Source: Clostridia bacterium (lineage in GTDB: Bacteria; Bacillota; Clostridia; Lachnospirales; Lachnospiraceae). Taken from it: a stretch of DNA of 64,000 nucleotides. The translations under genes were made by a program, and so were the position numbers. Each line of letters begins with the position of its first letter. Within the stretch, counting starts at the first letter, position 1. Under the pieces are notes generated by a model that made no database searches, was not told the DNA's origin, and saw only the letters and a list, made by a program, of their open reading frames with translations. The stretch spans positions 62,001 to 126,000 of the forward strand of contig CAJTEN010000010.1 in NCBI GenBank assembly GCA_910575245.1, written 5' to 3'. Shown here in pieces: positions 28,395 through 36,975 of this stretch.

Positions 28395-30644
28395 TTATTC
28401 AGTCTCCGGCTGATCCTCTTCATCCGGCACTGCTCCGTCCTCAGGCTCCGCGCCCTGCTGAGTATCCTCTCCTCCCAGCAAACTATCTCCGCTCACCTGA
28501 GCTCCGGTATCCGGGTCATACAGGAACCCGGTATTGGGATCCTTGAGATAACCGCTCTCCGGATCCTTCGGAAAACTCATCCACACATCGCTGGCCTTTG
28601 ATTCTTCCGGCTCATCCGCTCCTTCTTCTGTACCTTCCGGGTTCTCCGGGTCGATCGGATTGCCCTCTTCATCCGTCTGAGTTTTTTCTTCGGAACCGCC
28701 ATCCGCCATTCTGATCTGAAGCTTGAGTTCTTCTAACTCTTCTCTCTCCTTATCACTGAGTTCCTCCGTCATAAAGATATTCAGATAAGGCAGCACCTCC
28801 GTCAGTATTTTCTTGACGATCTTGGTAGCAAACTTGGCATCATCCTGATACTGTGTATTTGGCCTGTCCACCACCACATAAATAGCGATCTGTGGATCAT
28901 CCGCGGGAGCATATCCCATGAAGGATACTACGTACTGCCCATTCTTACGCGGCAGTGTCTCGGCCGTTCCGGTCTTGCCGCCAATCATATAACCTGCCGG
29001 CCGGGCCGTCTTACCCGTACCGTGTTCTCCGGAAACTACGGTATTACAGAATTCCTTGACCGTATCGCTGGTAGATTGGGAAATCGTACGCTTCAATACT
29101 CTTGGCATGATATTCTCTATTGTCGCACCGTCAGCCGTGGTGATCTTATCCACTATATGAGGCTCATAATAAAAGCCGCCGTTAATCAGGGAACAGAACC
29201 CTGCGATCATCTGTATCATTGTCGCGTTGAAACTCTGTCCGAAAGAATTCGTAGCCAAATCCGTAGGCCCGATCGTATCTTTATTGAATACCATGGAAGC
29301 TGTCCGTGCCTCTCCCGCCAGATCTATATTTGTTTTCAGTCCCATTCCGAACAGACGCTGGTAATCTACAAACTCATCCTTTCCAAGCTTGAAAGCCACA
29401 TTCATTAACACAACATTGCAAGAGCGCTCGATTCCCTCCTGTACGGTAAGCGGGCCATCCCCGAATGTCTGGTGGCATTTGATATCATGGTCTCCTACAT
29501 GAAGCATGCCTTCGCAATTAAAACTTTCATTTCCGGTGATTGCACCGGCCTCCAGCGCTGCGGCAACAGTAAAAGGTTTCGATACAGATCCCGGCTCATA
29601 GGTATCCGCGATACAGAAGTTCTTCCAGAGAGCATTGAGCTGCTGATACATTGCGGCATCATCCATCCCGTCCAGAACTTCCCGGGTCACGTATTCACCA
29701 GTCCGAAGTCCCTTCTCATCCACTAGCGGCATCCCGATCAGATTCTCCGTATTCCTTGTATCATTCAGGTCAAAGTTCGGATATTCTGCCATGGCCAGTA
29801 CTCTGCCCGTATTGACCTCCATAATGATACACCCCACATGTTCCGCACCGTTTCCCTGCCTGTAGTTATCCTTATACTCCTCGTTAAACGCTTCCAGATA
29901 CTTTACCACAATACTCTGGATATTGCCGTCCAAGGCAATGTGAAGATTATTACCGTCCTTCGCCGGTATGGTAGTACGTTCCAGATTGGAGTCCTCATTC
30001 AGATAGCCGTATTCTCTCCCGTTGGTGCCACACAGTACATCATTGTAGAATTCTTCCAGGCCATAAGTCCCTACATTGTCACTGGTCGTGAATCCGATCA
30101 CGTCGCAGGCCAGCGAACCGTTGGGATACTCTCTCCTGTATTCATCTTCAAACCATACTCCCCGCAGACTCGCACCCGTCTCAGGATCTTTGGTCATTTC
30201 CTGGAATTCGTTCATCTTCTCATATTCCATACGTCTTGCCAATACATAATAAGAAGATTTAGGATGTTCGGCAATATAGTTTCTCACCTCGTTGGTGTCG
30301 ATTCCGAAACACTTTCGCAAAGCCTCCAGTGCAGGCTCCAGATTCTCCTCCTTGCTCATCAGCACCTTGGTATCCAGAATCACATTGTACACCTTATTGC
30401 TGACTGCCAGAATCGTCCCGTTGGAATCCACAATATTCCCACGCTTAAAAGGTATTGTCGTTGAGTCATATTCCTGCTGCGACAATACCTTCTGTTTATA
30501 TTCTTCCCCGTTATCCCTTGTGATCAGATACAACTGGGCACTCAATCCCGCAAAAACAAGCAGCACCGCCAGAAATAATACCACAAGCTTCTTCTGCATA
30601 TTGACCGTAAATCTGTTGCTGAAATCTCTTCTTCCATAACTCAA
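28395..30644 (-). CDS. Class B penicillin-binding protein with long acidic tail
   Basis: 749 residues. Membrane helix (VVLFLAVLLVFAGLSAQLYLI), dimerisation domain with RGNIVDSNGTILA, and a transpeptidase domain with the serine in EPGSVSK, SCN, and a normal KTGTAE. The last 120 residues are acidic and Pro/Gly/Asp-rich (DPENPEG, DPNTGFLYDPDTG), unlike PASTA domains and without known function. It is likely the vegetative FtsI/PBP2B. The TTG start is five bases after AGGTG; ATG 15 codons later lacks a ribosome site. Confidence 0.9.
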   Translation of the reverse strand: MSYGRRDFSNRFTVNMQKKLVVLFLAVLLVFAGLSAQLYLITRDNGEEYKQKVLSQQEYDSTTIPFKRGNIVDSNGTILAVSNKVYNVILDTKVLMSKEENLEPALEALRKCFGIDTNEVRNYIAEHPKSSYYVLARRMEYEKMNEFQEMTKDPETGASLRGVWFEDEYRREYPNGSLACDVIGFTTSDNVGTYGLEEFYNDVLCGTNGREYGYLNEDSNLERTTIPAKDGNNLHIALDGNIQSIVVKYLEAFNEEYKDNYRQGNGAEHVGCIIMEVNTGRVLAMAEYPNFDLNDTRNTENLIGMPLVDEKGLRTGEYVTREVLDGMDDAAMYQQLNALWKNFCIADTYEPGSVSKPFTVAAALEAGAITGNESFNCEGMLHVGDHDIKCHQTFGDGPLTVQEGIERSCNVVLMNVAFKLGKDEFVDYQRLFGMGLKTNIDLAGEARTASMVFNKDTIGPTDLATNSFGQSFNATMIQMIAGFCSLINGGFYYEPHIVDKITTADGATIENIMPRVLKRTISQSTSDTVKEFCNTVVSGEHGTGKTARPAGYMIGGKTGTAETLPRKNGQYVVSFMGYAPADDPQIAIYVVVDRPNTQYQDDAKFATKIVKKILTEVLPYLNIFMTEELSDKEREELEELKLQIRMADGGSEEKTQTDEEGNPIDPENPEGTEEGADEPEESKASDVWMSFPKDPESGYLKDPNTGFLYDPDTGAQVSGDSLLGGEDTQQGAEPEDGAVPDEEDQPETE

Positions 30645-30714
30645 ATTATCACCTGCTCATAATTCTCTGTCGTTACCTGACAATTCAGACATCTTCCCTG
30701 TCAGCCGCAAACAC

Positions 30715-31200
30715 TCAATTCGGAATGTCCTCCATCTGCTTTACATAATCGTTGCTTTCACTGGCAAAAGAGATAATCTGCCCTTCTTCCGCATACTGCA
30801 TACCCAGTTCCTGGATTGCTATCCTCTTGATCTCTTCAAGGTCCACGCTGCTTGTGATCCTACTGTACTCTTCATCATTCGCAAGCTTAAGGTCATTCAG
30901 TTCCTTCTCCAGTCTGGAAATATTCTCTACACTGTGTGTAATATCAGACTGCAGTCCTATATAGTTCACCAGAACAAAACCCGTAACCACAAGAGCAACA
31001 CTCAGGAAAAAAACATAACCCGCGCTCATATGTCTGGCTTTATCCCTGTTCTTACGTGTTCTGTTGCTGATCTTTCTCTGGGGCTCCTGCCTTATTTCTC
31101 TGGTTACATCCAATTTCCTGACAGTATTTCCCTGTACATAATATCCGTTTCTGTTTTCTGCCCTGCGGCGCTGACTTCCCGTTCTCTGTACTGCTGCCAT
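30715..31200 (-). CDS. ftsL: FtsL-like cell division protein
   Basis: 161 residues: a basic cytoplasmic region of about 55, one membrane helix (GYVFFLSVALVVTGFVLVNYI), then a coiled coil (DITHSVENISRLEKELNDLKLANDEE) and the short ELGM motif common to FtsL/DivIC. Position between rsmH and the pbp gene is the standard FtsL site. FtsL sequences diverge, so the call rests on architecture and context. Confidence 0.8.
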   Translation of the reverse strand: MAAVQRTGSQRRRAENRNGYYVQGNTVRKLDVTREIRQEPQRKISNRTRKNRDKARHMSAGYVFFLSVALVVTGFVLVNYIGLQSDITHSVENISRLEKELNDLKLANDEEYSRITSSVDLEEIKRIAIQELGMQYAEEGQIISFASESNDYVKQMEDIPN

Positions 31201-31251
31201 TACTTGTCCCCCTCTATCAGATTTGCATCTCCATGAATTCCTTAAATTCTG

Positions 31252-32187
31252 TTAGCTTCTGCAAAACACCCGCAGTTTTGCACTCTTGGATCTTTTATTT
31301 GTTTCCATCTCCTCTTCTGACGGAAGAATCGGCTTCCTGGAAATCACTCTGCCCCTGGATACTTGTCCGCACACACATACCGGAAAATCCGGCGGGCAGA
31401 CACAGGGATTCTCATTTCTTCGAAACGCAGTCTTCACAATCCTGTCTTCCAGAGAATGAAAGGTAATAATACAAATCCTGCCTTCCGGGCTGAGCAGATC
31501 AATCAAATCATCCAGCGACTCCCTCAGTACCTCAAGTTCCCTGTTACACTCGATTCTGACGGCCTGGAAGGTCCTCTTGGAAGGATGCCCCCCGACGGCC
31601 CGCATTCTGGCCGGGATCGCCGCCTTGATGATCTCATTCAGTTCACCCGTAGTCTCTATCGGCCTGTCCGCCCTGGCCTTCACAATGTGCTTCGCTATAT
31701 TCTTTGCAAACTGTTCTTCTCCGTAATCCTTGATAACACGGTACAGTTCCGTCTCCGTATATTGATTTATGATGTCTCTGGCAGTTAAAGACTGCCTTAA
31801 ATCCATCCGCATATCCAGTGTCGTATCGTATCTGTAGGAGAATCCCCTCTCACTGTTATCCAGCTGAAAAGAGGATACTCCCAGATCCAGCACGATGCCA
31901 TCCACCTTATCGATGCCAATCTGCTTAAGAGCATGTCGTGCATTGCAATAATTATCACGGATCAGCGTCACTCTGTCCTGACAGGGCTTAAGCCTTCGGC
32001 CTGCCGCTTCTATGGCCGCTTCATCCTGGTCGATCCCAATCAGCCTGCCCTCGCTGCTTAACGCGGAAGCGATTGCATAAGAATGCCCTCCGCCGCCCAG
32101 AGTGCCGTCCAGATAGATGCCATCCGGTTTGATCCTTAAATTATCTACAGTTTCCTTTAAGAGAACCGATGTATGTTCAAATTCCAT
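31252..32187 (-). CDS. rsmH: 16S rRNA (cytosine1402-N4)-methyltransferase RsmH
   Basis: Methylates C1402 of 16S rRNA. 311 residues starting [15 protein letters not shown], with the SAM motif [26 protein letters not shown] and the family block [17 protein letters not shown]-terminal [12 protein letters not shown] is also diagnostic. The ATG is eight bases after GGGAG; an ATG-rich extension of eight codons upstream was rejected. Confidence 0.97.
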   Translation of the reverse strand: MEFEHTSVLLKETVDNLRIKPDGIYLDGTLGGGGHSYAIASALSSEGRLIGIDQDEAAIEAAGRRLKPCQDRVTLIRDNYCNARHALKQIGIDKVDGIVLDLGVSSFQLDNSERGFSYRYDTTLDMRMDLRQSLTARDIINQYTETELYRVIKDYGEEQFAKNIAKHIVKARADRPIETTGELNEIIKAAIPARMRAVGGHPSKRTFQAVRIECNRELEVLRESLDDLIDLLSPEGRICIITFHSLEDRIVKTAFRRNENPCVCPPDFPVCVCGQVSRGRVISRKPILPSEEEMETNKRSKSAKLRVFCRS

Positions 32188-32237
32188 CCCTGTTTCTCCC
32201 TGATGCATCATTGTTCAGGTACTTCCTGGCCGGAACC

Positions 32238-32669
32238 CTAAATTCCAAGACCCAGTTCTGCCATGTGCTCTGCTATTTCATCCATATCCTCGAAAGCCGT
32301 TATTCCTTCGAACCGTTCTTTACTCCAGATCTCTATTCTGCTGGCCACCCCGATCAGCACTACTTCCTTGTTGATCTGGGCAAATTCTCTCAAAATGTTC
32401 GGAACAAGGATCCTTCCCTGTTTATCCACCTCAACTTCTGCTGCTCCTGCCAGAAAGAATCTTGCGAACTGTCTGGCCTCCTTATTGGTGATCGGCAAGG
32501 ATTTCAGCTTCTCCTCGAATGCATTCCATTCCTGATTGTCATACACGAACAGACAGCCATCGAGTCCCTTAGTTACCACGAAAGTATCTCCCAACGCTTC
32601 CCTGAACTTCGAGGGGACGATCAGCCTGCCCTTAGTATCAATTGTGTGATTGTATTCTCCCATGAACAT
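32238..32669 (-). CDS. mraZ: Transcriptional regulator MraZ
   Basis: 143-residue double SpoVT-AbrB protein ([24 protein letters not shown] and [19 protein letters not shown]). MraZ heads the dcw cluster and binds direct repeats in its own promoter. Such repeats are present here, so autoregulation is likely. Several ATGs are stacked at the start; the one seven bases after AGGTG gives the family N-terminus. Confidence 0.96.
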   Translation of the reverse strand: MFMGEYNHTIDTKGRLIVPSKFREALGDTFVVTKGLDGCLFVYDNQEWNAFEEKLKSLPITNKEARQFARFFLAGAAEVEVDKQGRILVPNILREFAQINKEVVLIGVASRIEIWSKERFEGITAFEDMDEIAEHMAELGLGI

Positions 32670-32778
32670 CATCAATCACCTGCCCTAAGTGTCTGTCACA
32701 GCTTATCGCCATCATCCATACACCCTTCACCATCCAAGCGGTCTGCCACGGAAACCGGAACTTTTTGGGAAAAAGTGT

Positions 32779-32825
32779 CTCATTTCAACCACTTTATTCC
32801 ACTTCAAACCACTTTCCACCACTTT
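32779..32825 (-). promoter_or_regulatory. MraZ box array
   Basis: On the minus strand AAAGTGG, AAAGTGG (variant GAAGTGG) and AAAGTGG recur four times at exactly 10-bp spacing (plus-strand CCACTTT at 32789, 32799, 32809 and 32819), with a degenerate fifth at 32779. AAAGTGG repeats with 3-base gaps are the reported MraZ site in mycoplasmas. The array begins eight bases downstream of the -10 hexamer, suited to repression. Confidence 0.8.
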
Positions 32826-32832
32826 TACACTA

Positions 32833-32861
32833 ATTCTATACTAAGAGAATCCATATTGCAA
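32833..32861 (-). promoter_or_regulatory. Division-cluster promoter (mraZ)
   Basis: TTGCAA, a 17-base spacer and TAGAAT on the minus strand, directly upstream of the MraZ boxes. Confidence 0.75.
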
Positions 32862-32917
32862 GGAAATAATTCAGAAATTCTTTAGACACAAACCGCCTTA
32901 ACAAGTACAAAAACGTC

Positions 32918-32956
32918 AAAAAAGCCCTACAGACTGTTCTTAGTCTGTAGGGCTTT
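32918..32956 (-). terminator. lgt terminator
   Basis: AAAGCCCTACAGACT pairs with AGTCTGTAGGGCTTT, a perfect 15-bp stem; the minus strand then reads TTTGACG after the TTT of the stem. It isolates lgt from the mraZ promoter. Confidence 0.88.
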
Positions 32957-33021
32957 CTTTGTTACAATCCACAGCTTCCGGCCGCTCATAGTAACTTTCT
33001 TTCCCGATTCTTATAACAAGT

Positions 33022-33906
33022 TCAACGCTCCGATCCGCTCCCTCGCCGTTTCATCCATATCCGTATCAGGATATCCGCTGCCAGCGCTGCCACAAAAAGT
33101 ACAACGGCTAACACCTGCGATACCGCTATCGTTGTGTGGGGAATAAACAACGTATCCGTCCGGATTCCTTCGATCCATGCCCGGCCCAGGCCATAGCCAC
33201 CCAGATACAGAAGCCACATCTCCCCCTGAAACTTCTTATGCCGCCTGTACAGAAGCATCAGCAGAAGCAGCGCCAGATTCCACAATCCTTCATACAGGAA
33301 TGTAGGATGAACCTGAATATAGTTCGTCCCCTCCACCATGTTTCTGGCAATGCTCTCGGAAATATCGCTGCTCCTGACCGCATCCACCGGCAGACGCATG
33401 GCGAGCAGATTATCCGTATATTCTCCGAACACTTCCCGGTTCATAAAGTTGCCCCAACGCCCGATAATCTGTCCCAGAACCAGCCCCGGCACACAAATGT
33501 CGGCAATATGCAGGAAGCTTTGTTTCTTTACTCTGCAATAGATCCACAGTGTGATAAATGCAGCGATCACCGCACCATAAATCGCCAGTCCTCCCTTTCT
33601 TATATTAAAAATACTCAGAAGATCGTTTCTGTAAACATCCCATTCAAAAATAACGTAATAGATTCTGGCTCCTATGATCGAGCAAACGATCGCATAAATA
33701 GCAAAATCCCAAATCAGATCCGGATTTGTATCCTCCTTCTTCGCTATATATGCCGCCATCAGAATACCGCACAGAATGCCGATACCAATGATCACGCCGT
33801 AGAAAGCAATCCGGAATCCGAAAACACTGAAATTGCGTGGTACGTTTTCCAGATAAATCCCCAAATGCGGAAAAGCAATGTCTGTCACATCCATGATGTC
33901 CTGCAC
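33022..33906 (-). CDS. lgt: Prolipoprotein diacylglyceryl transferase
   Basis: Attaches diacylglycerol to the lipobox cysteine of prolipoproteins. 294 residues with seven membrane helices. The family signature GRWGNFMNREVFG with its essential arginine, plus HPTFLYEGLWN and YGLGRAWIEGIRTDTL, are present. The GTG start follows AAAGGAG by 11 bases; an in-frame ATG four codons on is the alternative. Confidence 0.95.
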   Translation of the reverse strand: MQDIMDVTDIAFPHLGIYLENVPRNFSVFGFRIAFYGVIIGIGILCGILMAAYIAKKEDTNPDLIWDFAIYAIVCSIIGARIYYVIFEWDVYRNDLLSIFNIRKGGLAIYGAVIAAFITLWIYCRVKKQSFLHIADICVPGLVLGQIIGRWGNFMNREVFGEYTDNLLAMRLPVDAVRSSDISESIARNMVEGTNYIQVHPTFLYEGLWNLALLLLMLLYRRHKKFQGEMWLLYLGGYGLGRAWIEGIRTDTLFIPHTTIAVSQVLAVVLFVAALAADILIRIWMKRRGSGSER

Positions 33907-33979
33907 GACAGCTTCAACTCCTTTCGCCCTGTGTCATCCCTAAACTGCCACGGAACCACATCCGTAATCCCTGCTCACC

Positions 33980-35077
33980 TTACACATTAAACCGAAACAG
34001 GATCACATCTCCGTCCTGCACCACATACTCCTTACCTTCCATACCGACCATGCCCTTCTCTCTGGCTGCCGCAAGAGATCCCTGCTCCAGCAGATCCTTG
34101 TAATTGACCACCTCGGCCTTGATGAAGCCTCTCTCAAAGTCCGTATGTATCTTACCTGCGGCCTGAGGCGCTTTCGTTCCGATCTTAATAGTCCAGGCTC
34201 TGGTCTCATCCTCTCCGGCCGTGAGGAAACTCATCAGCCCCAGAATATGATAGCTGGCCTTGATCAGCTTCTGTAAGCCTGATTCCGATAAACCCAGATC
34301 TTCCAGAAACATAGCCGTCTCTTCTTCATCCAGTTCGGCGATCTCCTGCTCAATCTGCGCACAGATCACAAACACTTCGCTGCCGTTTGCGGCAGCAAAT
34401 TCTCTGACCCTGCCCACGCCCTCATTATCCGCCCCGTCGCCAGCCAGATCGTCTTCCGCCACGTTGGCAGCAAAGATCACCGGCTTGTAAGTGAGAAGAT
34501 TATAGGAGGCAAGAAGCTCTGCTTCGTCCTCGTCCTCCGGCTCGTAACATCCCGCCAGATTTCCGTTCTCAAGATGCTCCTTTAGCTTCTCAAGCAGCGC
34601 TGCCTCCCTGGCTAATGTCTTATCCATTCTGGCTGCCTTGCCGGTTTTGGCGATTCTTCTTTCCAGGATTTCCAGATCCGAAAAAATCAATTCCAGATTA
34701 ATCGTCTCAATATCACGCAGCGGATCGATAGAACCGTCCACATGCACGATATTGCTGTCTTCAAAACAGCGTACCACATGCACAATAGCATCCACTTCGC
34801 GGATATTGCTCAAAAACTGGTTGCCCAGTCCCTCTCCTTTGGATGCACCTTTCACAAGCCCTGCGATGTCCACGAATTCTATGGTCGCAGGTGTCACTTT
34901 CTTAGAATGGTACATATCTCCCAACAGCTTCAGACGTTCATCCGGCACCGCAACGATGCCGATGTTGGGATCAATGGTGCAGAAGGGATAGTTGGCCGAT
35001 TCCGCTCCTGCCTTGGTCAAAGAATTAAAAAGAGTGCTCTTTCCCACATTGGGGAGCCCTACGATGCCTAGTTTCAT
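33980..35077 (-). CDS. ychF: Redox-regulated ATPase YchF
   Basis: OBG-family ATPase of 365 residues. G1 GLPNVGKSTLFN, G3 DIAGLVKGASKGEGLGNQFL, and NxxE-type G4 (AANVAEDD) in place of NKxD, which explains ATP preference. The C-terminal TGS-like region includes AGKIHTDFERGFIKAEV. The role is in translation and stress. It marks the edge of the housekeeping backbone before the AT-rich islet. Confidence 0.96.
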   Translation of the reverse strand: MKLGIVGLPNVGKSTLFNSLTKAGAESANYPFCTIDPNIGIVAVPDERLKLLGDMYHSKKVTPATIEFVDIAGLVKGASKGEGLGNQFLSNIREVDAIVHVVRCFEDSNIVHVDGSIDPLRDIETINLELIFSDLEILERRIAKTGKAARMDKTLAREAALLEKLKEHLENGNLAGCYEPEDEDEAELLASYNLLTYKPVIFAANVAEDDLAGDGADNEGVGRVREFAAANGSEVFVICAQIEQEIAELDEEETAMFLEDLGLSESGLQKLIKASYHILGLMSFLTAGEDETRAWTIKIGTKAPQAAGKIHTDFERGFIKAEVVNYKDLLEQGSLAAAREKGMVGMEGKEYVVQDGDVILFRFNV

Positions 35078-35164
35078 AATTTATATTTCTCCTTTGAAAA
35101 CCTTTATTTTACGGGCTTTCTGAGGCTCTGTATTCAACCGGGTGCCACATCGGATGCCACCGTC

Positions 35165-36078
35165 TTAAACCACATTCAAAGCATCAGCCACAAGGTCAAT
35201 CTCTTTGTGTTTTTCGTCCTCCGTAATATGGACGTATAAATTCATCGTGATTCCAATATTGGAGTGACCCAAAATCTTCTGAAGTGCCTTAGGCATCATA
35301 CCTGCCTCAATACATCTGGTAGCAAATGTAAGTCCGGCTTACTCTTTGGCGGACCCACTCTCCACTCACCGACCTTGTAACGGAACTCCATTGTTCTTGA
35401 AATAGTAAGTGTCCTATTCTCAAAATCAATATCATCCCACTTAAGACCTGCAAGCTCTCCAGTACGAAGACCTGTCTGCAGAATAAATCTAAATTGATTC
35501 TCATGCTCTGACCCTTGGCACCCTCAAGAAATCTCTTTTGTACATCAATGGTAAGCGCCTCCTTTTTATCAGAAGGTTTTCCCATATCGCTCTTTACTGG
35601 CTTCTTACAGGGATTATTGATGATGACATCATTCTCCTTTGCAAAATCCATCATATTAAATAGAGCGATTCTAGTCTGATAAATTGTAGTGGTCTTATAT
35701 CCCTCTTCTGCCATATCGGAAAATATCTTCTGGCAGTGAATAGGCTTTACCTCAGTAAGAAGTTTTTACCAATGACACCCTTGATGTTTCTCTCATATCT
35801 CTCCGTATAGTTTCTCACGGTATTAGGTCTTACTGTTTTCTTCTTAATACTGATCCAGTAATCGAACCACGCATCAACCAGCATATCAGTTGCCTGGTCT
35901 AAGCCGCTATGCTCATCTATATAGGTTGCATCTGCAATCCATTGTCTTACTTCTTGTAACTTTTTGAGCGTTTTGATTTTCTCTTTCCGAACTTATCAAC
36001 GAATCTGGCACAGTACATACCATTAGGCTGCTGATAAATCCCTTCACCGAGTTCTTTACCTCCCAAATCTTTACCCAT
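35165..36078 (-). pseudogene. Decayed Tn916-type tyrosine integrase
   Basis: Starts normally (ATG after AAAGGAG, MGKDLGGKELGEGIYQQPNGMYCARF) and ends normally (RCIEAGMMPKALQKILGHS, then NLYVHITEDEKHKEIDLV). Between these the frame shifts repeatedly, near 35960 (end of KRSKSYKK), near 35765 (loss of one A in the AAAAC run of IGKK) and near 35500. The segment from GPPKSK jumps directly to LTFATR, deleting about 80 residues with the catalytic HxLR arginine. It cannot be an active recombinase. The DNA-binding middle (MAEEGYKTTTIYQTRIALFNMMDFAKEN) is still readable. Confidence 0.88.
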
Positions 36079-36291
36079 TTAATGACTCCTTTCTGCCAAA
36101 AAGAAGCCCTAAATTAGCAAATACAAATTATAGCACTATTGGGCTTCAATTTCAATGAAAATTTGTACATAGTCGCATTTTGGCGCTCCCCAACTCGGAT
36201 TTTCTGTGTCTTCCGCTTTGCTCCACTCACAAAAAAACCTCGCGGTATATCAGCCGTGAATAGTAAGGTCTTGAAAATCAATCCAATTCCA

Positions 36292-36516
36292 CTACAGTTC
36301 AATATTTTCCTTCCTATAGTTTATTGAGGTCACTTCCTCGCTTCTACTGTACAGATTCTTAAAAGATTTCTCATCAACAATATCTACGAGTAACTGCTCA
36401 ATACACATACTATGATACTCATCCGCACACTTTGGAGCTTCACTGATTAGATTAAGCATCACGATATTATCACCGGTACAGTATGCATCCCATTCTTTCT
36501 CATTAGGCTTAAGCAA
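36292..36516 (-). CDS. Small hypothetical protein in the integrase islet
   Basis: About 74 residues (LKPNEKEWDAYCTGDNIVMLNLISEAPKCADEYHSMC), acidic, no membrane helix, family unknown. The only start in frame is a TTG without a good ribosome site. An ATG in another frame a few codons upstream (M-K-H-I-L) suggests a frameshift, so this may be a remnant. Confidence 0.4.
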   Translation of the reverse strand: MLKPNEKEWDAYCTGDNIVMLNLISEAPKCADEYHSMCIEQLLVDIVDEKSFKNLYSRSEEVTSINYRKENIEL

Positions 36517-36576
36517 AATATTCTTATCAAAATATGTTTCATTTTAAATTCCCCCGTTTTTCTTTTAATCTTCCAT

Positions 36577-36771
36577 CTACGGTTTTTCCGCATCCTTTGG
36601 TATTAACCAAACTGTTCCCATTTTTTCAGCCCCTGTAATGCGTCCGGCAGAACCAACATCTATGATTCTGCTGACCTCAGCAAAATCGTAGGATACATAA
36701 AAAGGACAAGACATTCTCTCATGACTTGTCCTTTCTTTTATTATTGTTCCCTTTTTCGCCTTCGCTTTCAA
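36577..36771 (-). pseudogene. Fragment resembling the C-terminus of a helix-turn-helix protein
   Basis: The last 22 residues (GRITGAEKMGTVWLIPKDAEKP) match the recognition-wing end of small excisionase/MerR-like helix-turn-helix proteins, which typically read GxIxGAxKxGxxWxIPxDAxKP. The N-terminal half reads through a hairpin and has no helix-turn-helix. Probably a truncated leftover of the mobile element. Confidence 0.4.
36701..36734 (+). terminator. Perfect hairpin with T-rich tail inside the islet
   Basis: AAAGGACAAG and CTTGTCCTTT form a 10-bp stem around 14 bases, followed by CTTTTATTATT on the plus strand. It looks like a rho-independent terminator left from the mobile element. Confidence 0.55.
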
Positions 36772-36773
36772 TG

Positions 36774-36938
36774 CTAGTATAACCCGATTTAAATAACCTT
36801 ACGTTTCACTTGCCTAAATTCCCATCTGCCGCGTTGGCTTCAATCATCGATGCTACCGGCATCGCCTCTTTCAGCCGCCTTGCAGATGAAAATTTATCCT
36901 GCGTGAAACAGAAAGGTATTTAAATTGGGTTATACTAG
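36774..36938. repeat. 165-bp inverted-repeat element with an embedded reading frame
   Basis: The ends are 36-bp imperfect inverted repeats (outer part CTAGTATAACCC against GGGTTATACTAG; about 31 of 36 match). Inside, the minus strand reads an open segment with D-K-F-S-S-A-R-R-L-K-E-A-M and then PVASMIEANAADGNLGK before a stop, without a start codon. No flanking duplication is obvious. Confidence 0.6.
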
Positions 36939-36975
36939 TAATTACAAAAAATCTCTGCTTAATTTCTCCAACATT

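Noticed and set aside
32781..32825. A CRISPR-like short tandem repeat
   Set aside because: The 7-bp units at 10-bp pitch are far too short and sit exactly at the mraZ promoter, where MraZ boxes are expected.
36114..36302. A 62-codon minus-strand frame beside the integrase remnant
   Set aside because: No ribosome site, basic low-complexity composition, and it contains one arm of a GAAGCCC/GGGCTTC hairpin, so it is probably element end sequence rather than a gene.
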